Below, in pieces: positions 1-4,549 of a stretch of 6,484 nt of DNA. The stretch covers positions 13,824 through 20,307 of the forward strand of contig VXNE01000369.1 in NCBI GenBank assembly GCA_009840715.1, read 5' to 3'. The stretch comes from Gammaproteobacteria bacterium (GTDB lineage: Bacteria; Pseudomonadota; Gammaproteobacteria; Pseudomonadales; Azotimanducaceae). Below the pieces are notes generated by a model. That model was not told the origin of the DNA and did not search any database. It was given only the letters and a program-made list of their open reading frames with translations. Made by a program: the position numbers and the translations under genes. How positions within the stretch are numbered: position 1 is the first letter of the stretch; every line of letters starts with the position of its first letter.

Positions 1-40
1 TTTTTGGTGTGTTTGTGTTCTGGTTGTTTGATTCAGATTT
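1..40. other. T-rich composition break at the window edge
   Basis: Only 13 of the first 40 bases are G or C, and the + strand is almost entirely T and G, whereas everything after about base 45 is strongly G+C rich and coding. The amidohydrolase on the minus strand loses recognisable homology just before this point and meets a TAA at 39-41. This could be an assembly or read-end artefact, or a real junction with foreign DNA; the window alone cannot distinguish these. Confidence 0.5.
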
Positions 41-620
41 AACCCGTACGTTGCCTGGGGCGCCCGCCTCGGGCGGCGCCGCCGGTGGAGGACGGGTGCA
101 GGAACAGGGGAACGTTGAGCGCGACGAACGTGCGGTAGAGATCGTCCAGACAGGGATCGTCCAGGGGGAACGGGTAGTCCGTGCCGACGTAGGCGGCGAC
201 CAGGCCCAGTTCGCGCACGGCGCGCTCGAGCTCCCGCGCGGCCGCATCCGGGTCCTGCATCGGCAGCGCGGCGGCGCCGAGCAGCTTGCCCGGGTGTCGC
301 GCAACGAGCTTCGCCATGGCGTCGTTGTGCACCTGGCAGAACCGCAGTGCCAGGTCCGGTTCGATGCCGTGGAAGAAGGTCAGCGGATTGGGCGAGAGGA
401 GCTGCAGGTCGATGCCGAGGCCGTCCATCAGCTCGAGGCGCTTGCCGACGTCCATGAACACCGTGCCGCGATAGACGATGGACATGCGGAACTCGCCGAC
501 GCGGAAAGTGGAGGCGCCGCCGTCCTCGGTGAGTTCCGGTCCGTACCTCCCCGCCTTGCCGAACCCGGCCTCGAGGACCGCGTGGGCGTGGATGTCGATG
601 ACCCGGTGTGGCGCGTGCAT
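39..620 (-). CDS. Amidohydrolase-2 (ACMSD-like) family metal hydrolase, C-terminally truncated
   Basis: This reads as the N-terminal half of a TIM-barrel amidohydrolase of the ACMSD/decarboxylase type. From the ATG at 620 it encodes 193 residues, whereas such proteins are usually about 300-350. The metal-binding H-x-H is visible as D-I-H-A-H (His11 and His13), and the later barrel histidine as L-F-L-H-P (His175). The stretch between them (leading up to S-P-N-P at 76-79, then the N-D-A-M region at 99-102) fits the family. After T-G-G-A-A the tail becomes G-G-R-P-R-Q-R-T-G and stops, so the second half with the last His and catalytic Asp is absent. The break coincides with the T-rich window edge, so it may be a sequence-end artefact, a frameshift or a real truncation. 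The upstream frame is open but lacks homology; I chose the ATG immediately before the H-x-H strand. Only a weak GGGAG lies 15 nt upstream. It is divergent from the DUF4242 gene. The substrate cannot be told. Confidence 0.8.
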   Translation of the reverse strand: MHAPHRVIDIHAHAVLEAGFGKAGRYGPELTEDGGASTFRVGEFRMSIVYRGTVFMDVGKRLELMDGLGIDLQLLSPNPLTFFHGIEPDLALRFCQVHNDAMAKLVARHPGKLLGAAALPMQDPDAAARELERAVRELGLVAAYVGTDYPFPLDDPCLDDLYRTFVALNVPLFLHPSSTGGAARGGRPRQRTG

Positions 621-649
621 CGCCGCTAGCGTAGGCTCCCCGGCTCGCC

Positions 650-665
650 CGTGTCGAGTGACACG
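650..665. promoter_or_regulatory. 16-bp perfect palindrome in a divergent promoter region
   Basis: CGTGTC (650-655) and GACACG (660-665) are perfect inverted arms around a 4-nt centre. They lie in the 64-bp gap between the divergent amidohydrolase and DUF4242 genes, ending about 19 nt before the DUF4242 start. Position and symmetry suit a repressor operator acting on one or both genes. No regulator gene is in the window and I saw no clear -35/-10 pair, so the role is inferred. Confidence 0.4.
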
Positions 666-684
666 AACAGTCCGGAGAAGATCC

Positions 685-972
685 ATGCCCAGGTACGTGA
701 TCGAGAGAGACATCCCCGAGATCGGTTCCGCCGAGCGCGATGCGCTGCGCGCGGCATCGCAGCAGTCGAACGGCGTGCTCGCCGCCATGAAGGCGGAGAA
801 CAAGAACATCCAGTGGGAGCACTCCTACGTCGCCGGCGACAAGACGTTCTGCATCTACATCGCCGACAACCCCGAGCTTATCGACGAGCATGCCGAGCGC
901 AGCGGCTTCCCGGCAAGCGTGGTCACGCCCGTCAAGCGCATGATCGACCCGGTCACCGCCGAGGCGGACTGA
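685..972 (+). CDS. DUF4242 family small protein (SCO4226-like, possible metal binding)
   Basis: This gene encodes a 95-residue soluble protein with no signal peptide or membrane segment. It begins M-P-R-Y-V-I-E-R-D-I-P, the usual first strand of DUF4242 proteins, which are small ferredoxin-like alpha/beta folds. The middle contains I-Q-W-E-H-S-Y-V (42-49) and the strand C-I-Y-I-A-D-N-P (56-63), then an E-H-A-E-R-S-G-F-P helix (68-76) that is typical of the family. Streptomyces SCO4226, a family member, was described as nickel binding; whether this protein binds metal is inference. The ATG at 685 is supported by GGAGAAG at 674-680, just upstream. The gene is followed after 24 nt by the crotonase gene on the same strand, so the two are probably cotranscribed. 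The link between them is not obvious from the sequence. Confidence 0.8.
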   Translation: MPRYVIERDIPEIGSAERDALRAASQQSNGVLAAMKAENKNIQWEHSYVAGDKTFCIYIADNPELIDEHAERSGFPASVVTPVKRMIDPVTAEAD

Positions 973-996
973 CCCGCGTCACGAGGGGAACGACGT

Positions 997-1839
997 ATGC
1001 CCACCTTTTCCCAGATCCTTTACGAGACGCCCGAGCCGAACATCGCGCGCATCGTCCTGAACCGGCCCCAGGCCCGGAACGCGCAGGACACCCGCATGCT
1101 CTACGAACTGAACGACGCGCTCGACTTCGCGGCGCAGGACGACGAGATCAAGGTCATCATCGTCGCGGCGAACGGTCCGCACTTCTCGTCAGGCCATGAC
1201 CTGCGGGAGAAGGCCCCCCGGGAGACCCAGAAGGAGTTCAGGACCGTCACCACCTGGGGCGGCTTCGACGGCGACGGCGCCGAGGCGCAGTTCGCCCGGG
1301 AGCAGGAGATCTACCTCGGCTTCTGCGAGCGCTGGCGCAACCTGCCGAAGCCCACGATGGTGGAAGTGCAGGGCCGGGTCATCGCCGGCGGCGTGATGCT
1401 CGTGTGGCCGTTCGACATCGTCATCGCCTCCGAGGATGCGACCTTCCAGGACAACACCGTGGCGATGGGGATCTGCGGCGCGGAGTTCTTCAATCACCCC
1501 TACGAACTGGGCGTGCGCAAGGCCAAGGAGATGCTCTTCACGTCGGACGAGGTCAGCGCCGCCGACGCGCTGCGGCTCGGCGCGGTGAACCACGTCGTGC
1601 CCCGGGAGGAGCTCGAGTCGTTCACGCTGGCGATGGCGCGCCGGATCGCAGCGAAGAACCTCTTCAGCCTGAAGATCACGAAGATGGCCGTGAACGCCGC
1701 GGAGGACAACGCGGGGCGCGCGAGCACGAACCAGACCGCGTTCGCGCTGCACCACATGCTGCACACGCACTTCAAGCTGACGTCGGGGCTGCCCATCGAC
1801 CCCGAGTTCATGGCGAGCTTCGCGTCGCGCAAGGCGTAG
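997..1839 (+). CDS. Enoyl-CoA hydratase/isomerase (crotonase) family protein lacking both canonical catalytic Glu
   Basis: This 280-residue crotonase-fold protein acts on acyl-CoA thioesters. The N-terminal strand I-A-R-I-V-L-N-R-P (16-24) and the CoA/oxyanion-hole segment S-S-G-H-D-L (64-69) are clear. A long loop (about 70-110) follows, then the second oxyanion segment G-R-V-I-A-G-G-V-M-L (126-135), D-I-V-I-A-S-E-D-A-T-F (140-150) and A-A-D-A-L-R-L-G-A-V-N-H-V-V (188-201). By alignment from memory to rat mitochondrial hydratase, Met134 replaces Glu144 and Thr154 replaces Glu164, so ordinary syn-hydration of crotonyl-CoA is doubtful. The segment M-G-I-C-G-A-E-F-F-N-H-P (157-168) resembles a hydratase subgroup with M-G-I-P-G-V-E-Y-F-A-H-P-type sequences, where Glu163 could be functional. 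The ATG at 997 follows GAGGGG at 983-988. It sits 24 nt downstream of the DUF4242 gene. Its TAG stop lies within the first hairpin repeat. Isomerase, dehalogenase or hydrolase activity are alternatives. Confidence 0.9.
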   Translation: MPTFSQILYETPEPNIARIVLNRPQARNAQDTRMLYELNDALDFAAQDDEIKVIIVAANGPHFSSGHDLREKAPRETQKEFRTVTTWGGFDGDGAEAQFAREQEIYLGFCERWRNLPKPTMVEVQGRVIAGGVMLVWPFDIVIASEDATFQDNTVAMGICGAEFFNHPYELGVRKAKEMLFTSDEVSAADALRLGAVNHVVPREELESFTLAMARRIAAKNLFSLKITKMAVNAAEDNAGRASTNQTAFALHHMLHTHFKLTSGLPIDPEFMASFASRKA

Positions 1840-1860
1840 GGGCGGGGCTCGTCCCCGCCC
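1840..1860 (+). terminator. Hairpin at the end of the crotonase gene
   Basis: GGGCGGGG (1840-1847) pairs perfectly with CCCCGCCC (1853-1860) around a 5-nt loop, starting one base after the crotonase TAG. No T-tract follows, so it is not a textbook intrinsic terminator. It could still slow polymerase or protect the 3' end of the (+) transcript. It is the inverted member of the repeat cluster. Confidence 0.35.
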
Positions 1861-1947
1861 GTGGTGGTTTCGTGCACGATTTCGACACGGGACGCCACAA
1901 GGGCGTCCCCTACAACCCCGTGGTGGTTCTGTACTCGCCTTCGACAC

Positions 1948-1968
1948 GGGACGGGGCAAGCCCGTCCC
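1948..1968 (-). terminator. Hairpin at the end of the six-gene minus-strand unit
   Basis: GGGACGGG (1948-1955) pairs with CCCGTCCC (1961-1968) around a 5-nt loop. On the minus strand it begins 4 nt after the PhyH stop codon (TAG at 1974-1972). There is no following T-tract. It is the last of the three repeat hairpins and a candidate 3' end for the long operon. Confidence 0.35.
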
Positions 1969-1971
1969 CTA

Positions 1972-2718
1972 CTAGCGTTCGAGCACCTTGGGATGGTCCT
2001 CCACCGACGGCGGAGCCATGAGGCGCCGCTGCCGCTCCGTGGCCTCCGGGTACGCTTCGATGTCGTAGGGCACCTTCCTCCACGTCGAGTGGGGCGGGCT
2101 GTACTTGTAGAGCAGCGCCCGGCGCTCGTGCCCGGCGCGCCAGGGCGCGCTTCCGTGAATGAGCGCCTCCGTGAAGATCAGCACGTCGCCGGCCCGTACC
2201 GGTGGCTGGTAAACGTAGTCGGGCAGCCGGTCGAGCCGGCGTACGTCGTCCGGCAGGTTGGGGAGGAAGTTCGTCTTGTGGCTGCCGGGGATGCAGACGA
2301 AGCCCCCGTCGCCCGGCCCCGCGTCCGTGAGGGCCCAGGTCGCGACGGTGAGGCCGTTCCGCATGATGCCGTCGCTGTAGTAGTACCAGTGGTCCGTCTC
2401 GTAGCGCCGTGGCCCGCCGTGCAGGCGATGGGGATCCGTGCCCCGCTGCGTGAAGATCGTGTAGTCGTGGTCGGCGCGCAGGCGTGAGCCGAGGAGTTCG
2501 ATCAGGTAGGGCAGGATTGTCGGGTGGTCGATGAGGTCAAGGAATGGCTTGCCCCAGCGCGAGAATGCCTCCAGGCGCCTGTACGGACCGTCCTCGGGCG
2601 CTCGGGGCCAAGCCCTGTCGGCGAGGTCGGACAGCTCCGCGCAGTCATCGCCGGTCAGGACGCCGGGTACCACGACGTAGCCCTGCAGGTCGAAGCGAAA
2701 TCGCTCCTCCGGAGTCAC
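1972..2718 (-). CDS. PhyH-family (phytanoyl-CoA dioxygenase-like) protein with H-G-G in place of H-x-D
   Basis: This 248-residue protein has the double-stranded beta-helix fold of Fe(II)/2-oxoglutarate oxygenases. From the GTG at 2718 it starts M-T-P-E-E-R-F-R-F-D-L-Q-G-Y, a standard PhyH opening. Shared family features are W-A-L-T-D (128-132), G-G-F-V-C-I-P-G-S-H (138-147), the distal His in L-I-H-G-S (His188) and Arg199/Arg200 in the 2OG-binding position. The position that should hold H-x-D/E is H100-G101-G102, and no H-x-D or H-x-E occurs anywhere in the protein. The Fe site may therefore have two His only, as in Fe/2OG halogenases, or another ligand, or be altered. The frame is open back to a TTG at 2775 inside the thioesterase gene, but GTG 2718 fits family length and has AGGG at 2731-2728. 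It is the last gene of the six-gene unit, 11 nt after the thioesterase. Substrate unknown. Confidence 0.88.
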   Translation of the reverse strand: MTPEERFRFDLQGYVVVPGVLTGDDCAELSDLADRAWPRAPEDGPYRRLEAFSRWGKPFLDLIDHPTILPYLIELLGSRLRADHDYTIFTQRGTDPHRLHGGPRRYETDHWYYYSDGIMRNGLTVATWALTDAGPGDGGFVCIPGSHKTNFLPNLPDDVRRLDRLPDYVYQPPVRAGDVLIFTEALIHGSAPWRAGHERRALLYKYSPPHSTWRKVPYDIEAYPEATERQRRLMAPPSVEDHPKVLER

Positions 2719-2727
2719 GGCGGGTAG

Positions 2728-2731
2728 CCCT
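2728..2731 (-). promoter_or_regulatory. Ribosome binding site supporting the GTG start of the last PhyH gene
   Basis: On the minus strand, AGGG overlaps the TAG stop of the thioesterase gene and ends 9 nt before the GTG at 2718. This supports GTG 2718 over the in-frame TTG at 2775, and suggests that translation is coupled to the upstream gene. Confidence 0.45.
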
Positions 2732-3176
2732 ATCGGGGATCCATGATCGTCACGGTCCCCTGCGCCATCGCGCAAAGCCGCCCGCCGTTGTGGACGTCGA
2801 TGCGCACCACGGCCTGCGTGCGCCCCATGGTCACGATCGTCGCGTAGCCGTCGACCTCACCTTTCGTGACGGGGCGCGTCAGGTTGATCTTGAACTCCGT
2901 CGTCGCGGCCCATTGCCCGTCCTTCATGACGGGGTAGCACACGGTCCCCAGCAGGTGGTCGCAGAACGCGGAGAGGACGCCGCCGTGCATGTTGCCGAAG
3001 GGCGTAAGGAACTCGTCGCGTACGGTGAACCGTCCCTGCATCGTGCCCGGTCCGACATCGACGGTTGTGAAGCCGAGGAAATCGTGCAGCCCGCCAGACT
3101 TCCTCCGGTTGGCGAGGAAGCTCTCGGCGACCTTGGTATTGAAGTCGAACTTGGGGGCGGTCTCCGGTGCACTCAT
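2730..3176 (-). CDS. PaaI-like hotdog-fold acyl-CoA thioesterase
   Basis: This is a 148-residue cytoplasmic protein of the hotdog superfamily, PaaI/4HBT group, which hydrolyses acyl- or aryl-CoA thioesters. The diagnostic segment is P-F-G-N-M-H-G-G-V-L-S-A-F-C-D-H (59-74). It holds the H-G-G loop at the start of the hotdog helix and Asp73 at the position of the catalytic acid in the usual L-A-D motif. The strand A-T-T-E-F-K-I-N-L-T-R-P (91-102) and the following V-D-G-Y-A-T-I-V block are also typical, and the length is normal for the family. The ATG at 3176 has a good GAGGG 7 nt upstream on the minus strand. It lies 37 nt after the second PPOX-type gene and 11 nt before the last PhyH gene. 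In this operon it suggests that a CoA thioester is an intermediate or a by-product. The natural acyl group cannot be read from the sequence. Confidence 0.9.
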   Translation of the reverse strand: MSAPETAPKFDFNTKVAESFLANRRKSGGLHDFLGFTTVDVGPGTMQGRFTVRDEFLTPFGNMHGGVLSAFCDHLLGTVCYPVMKDGQWAATTEFKINLTRPVTKGEVDGYATIVTMGRTQAVVRIDVHNGGRLCAMAQGTVTIMDPR

Positions 3177-3193
3177 CTCGGTTCCCTCTTTAC

Positions 3194-3215
3194 GAGGGCC
3201 GGCATTCTAGCCCTC
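3194..3215 (-). other. Intra-operon hairpin overlapping a stop codon
   Basis: GAGGGC (3194-3199) pairs with GCCCTC (3210-3215) around a 10-nt loop. It begins within the TGA of the PPOX-type gene and ends 17 nt before the thioesterase start. The position suits an RNA-processing or partial attenuation site that sets the relative levels of upstream and downstream genes. The stem is only 6 bp, so chance occurrence in G+C-rich DNA is possible. Confidence 0.3.
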
Positions 3216-3696
3216 AAAGGCCCGCCAGCTTGAAGTTGTCCCACGTCACCTGCCGCTCGGGCGCGAACACCATCCAGCGCGCGTTTGGACCGCTCGCGGT
3301 CGCGTCCATGGGCGGCGGGTCGTCCACGGCGGGTTGCCCATGCCCGCCGTTGTACTTGCGCGCGAACTGGGCGCGGGCCTCGGCCAGGTAAGGGTCCCCC
3401 GCTTCGGCTTCGACGTCTTCGAGGACCCTCGCCGTGCCCTGCATGGTGACGGCCTGAAGCTCCGGGAAGCGCTCGTTGCGGTCCACCACGATGGAGCACG
3501 CGGGATTGCGCCGCAGGTTCACCACCTTCTGGCCCCGCCCGTAGAGGTAGATGCGTCCGCCCGCCCACGCGAACCACATCGGCGTGAGGTTGATGCGCGT
3601 GCCGGGGCCGAGGGTGGCGATGCGGCAGTTCCAGGTCGTGGTAAGGAGTTCCTCGATCTGTTCGTCGTCCAGCGCGAGTCTGCGTGAGATCGGCAT
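3214..3696 (-). CDS. Pyridoxamine 5'-phosphate oxidase-related (PPOX) split-barrel flavin protein
   Basis: This 160-residue cytoplasmic protein of the FMN/F420-binding split beta-barrel clan usually carries out redox chemistry on a small molecule as a dimer. Family signs are C-R-I-A-T-L-G (24-30) as the first barrel strand, L-T-P-M-W-F-A-W (37-44), I-Y-L-Y-G-R-G-Q-K-V-V-N-L-R-R-N-P (49-65), whose Lys/Arg residues normally contact the cofactor phosphate, then C-S-I-V-V-D (67-72) and Q-G-T-A-R-V (86-91). The C-terminal T-W-D-N-F-K-L (151-157) is common in the PPOX class with F420 or FMN. True PdxH proteins are longer and have a different C-terminal end, so vitamin B6 synthesis is not implied. 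The ATG at 3696 has only a weak ribosome site. The gene starts 19 nt after the TauD-family stop. Whether it uses FMN, F420 or haem cannot be decided here. Confidence 0.85.
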   Translation of the reverse strand: MPISRRLALDDEQIEELLTTTWNCRIATLGPGTRINLTPMWFAWAGGRIYLYGRGQKVVNLRRNPACSIVVDRNERFPELQAVTMQGTARVLEDVEAEAGDPYLAEARAQFARKYNGGHGQPAVDDPPPMDATASGPNARWMVFAPERQVTWDNFKLAGL

Positions 3697-3715
3697 GCGG
3701 CGCGCTTATCCGGGT

Positions 3716-4549
3716 TCAACTGAAGACGGACGGTTTCCCGTGCAGGCTCATCCGCCGGAGGATGCGCGTGTCCCCGGGACCCGTGGCGGCGCCGATGGGC
3801 GTCGCGCTGTGCATGGTGGTCGGGTTGTCCCAGATCACGAGGTCGTGCGCGCGGTGGCGGTGGCTCGTGAGGAACGGCGCCTGGAAGGCGTGATCGCAGA
3901 GGGCATTCAGCAGCGTGGCCCCGGTCTCCCCGTCCATCCCCTGGATGCCCTGGCTCGTGCCCGTGATCGCGTAGAGGGTCTTGCGGCCGGTCACGGGGTG
4001 TCGGCGCACGAGGGGATGAAACACCGTTGTGCTCTGGTCCCAGCCCTCGGGAGGAATCGGGGTGTGGTCTCCCGGCCGCGCACTCACGGAAACGCCGTGC
4101 CGGTGCTCTACCGCGAGGTCCTCGATCTCCTCGCGGGTCGACTCGGCGAGGGCTTCGTAAGCCGCCGCCAGGTTGCAGAAACGCGTCTCGCCCCGTTCCC
4201 GGGGTGCGGCGACCGAGTAGAGCATCGTGAACGACGCCTGCACGGGCGTGAAGGACATGTCCGTGTGCCAGTGTGCGGCGCCACGGGCGTAGCTTGACGT
4301 GTCCACGCCGATGTTCGTGATCTCCAGGATCTCGGGGTTGTCGGCGGTCTCGTCGAAGCGCACGGGCTGGCCGCAACGGTAGCCGAAGCGCACGTAGTCC
4401 TCGTCGGGCAGTCCGCCCGTGCGAATGACCGCGAAGCGTTCGTCGTAGATGGCCGAGAGAATCGCGGTCAGTTCTTCGTCCGGACAGCTCGCAAGGTCGA
4501 CGTCGGAGACCTCGACTCCGAACGGACCGGGGAGGCGTTCGATCCTCAC
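3716..4549 (-). CDS. TauD/TfdA-family Fe(II)/2-oxoglutarate dioxygenase
   Basis: This is a 277-residue cytoplasmic oxygenase that couples 2-oxoglutarate decarboxylation to substrate hydroxylation. The iron triad is complete: H95-T96-D97 in A-H-W-H-T-D-M-S-F, and His247 in D-N-P-T-T-M-H-S-A. The 2OG-binding arginine lies in D-T-R-I-L-R-R (260-266), matching the spacing of TauD (His99, Asp101, His255, Arg266). The N-terminus G-P-F-G-V-E-V-S-D-V-D-L (8-19) and F-C-N-L-A-A-A-Y-E-A-L (124-134) are also typical. I chose the GTG at 4549: it overlaps the TGA of the upstream PhyH gene by 4 bp (GTGA), has GGGGAG at 4560-4555, and places the family's N-terminal strand at residue 2. The frame is open far upstream, but that region is the PhyH gene in another frame. 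Members act on taurine, aryloxyacetates, alkyl sulfates, betaines and others; the substrate here is unknown. Confidence 0.93.
   Translation of the reverse strand: MRIERLPGPFGVEVSDVDLASCPDEELTAILSAIYDERFAVIRTGGLPDEDYVRFGYRCGQPVRFDETADNPEILEITNIGVDTSSYARGAAHWHTDMSFTPVQASFTMLYSVAAPRERGETRFCNLAAAYEALAESTREEIEDLAVEHRHGVSVSARPGDHTPIPPEGWDQSTTVFHPLVRRHPVTGRKTLYAITGTSQGIQGMDGETGATLLNALCDHAFQAPFLTSHRHRAHDLVIWDNPTTMHSATPIGAATGPGDTRILRRMSLHGKPSVFS

Larger units (their letters stand above)
1836..1975. repeat. REP-like cluster: one inverted and two tandem palindromic units
   Basis: The space between the two convergent stop codons is filled by three related hairpins, each with a perfect 8-bp stem and a 5-nt loop: 1840-1860, 1889-1909 and 1948-1968. 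The second and third sit in tandem 59-bp units (1858-1916 and 1917-1975) that match at 46 of 59 positions. Shared blocks are CCCGTGGTGGTT, then TTCGACACGGGACG, then CGTCCCCTAC. The first hairpin is the same element inverted, beginning with GTAGGGG where the others end in CCCCTAC. Between the tandem units, CC/GG in one stem is replaced by GG/CC in the other, so pairing is kept by compensatory change. The arrangement resembles REP/BIME elements of other bacteria. A transcription-stop or mRNA-protecting role is likely but inferred. Confidence 0.8.

Noticed and set aside
1189..1959. A 256-residue minus-strand open frame opposite the crotonase gene
   Set aside because: It runs antisense to a well-supported crotonase, is rich in Arg/His/Val, and continues through the repeat cluster; no recognisable domain.
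1836..1975. A CRISPR array
   Set aside because: There are only two diverged 59-bp units plus one inverted copy, with internal palindromes and no unique spacers of constant length; REP-like elements explain it better.
2719..2775. A TTG start at 2775 for the last PhyH gene
   Set aside because: The extra 19 residues (rich in Asp and Gly) do not resemble a PhyH N-terminus and would overlap the thioesterase gene. GTG 2718 restores a standard opening.
3214..3696. A PdxH vitamin B6 enzyme
   Set aside because: It is shorter than PdxH and lacks the PdxH C-terminal region; only the general split-barrel fold is supported.
3716..4549. A true taurine dioxygenase (tauD)
   Set aside because: The iron and 2OG residues fit the family, but no sulfonate transport genes are nearby and substrate residues cannot be verified by eye, so no gene symbol was assigned.
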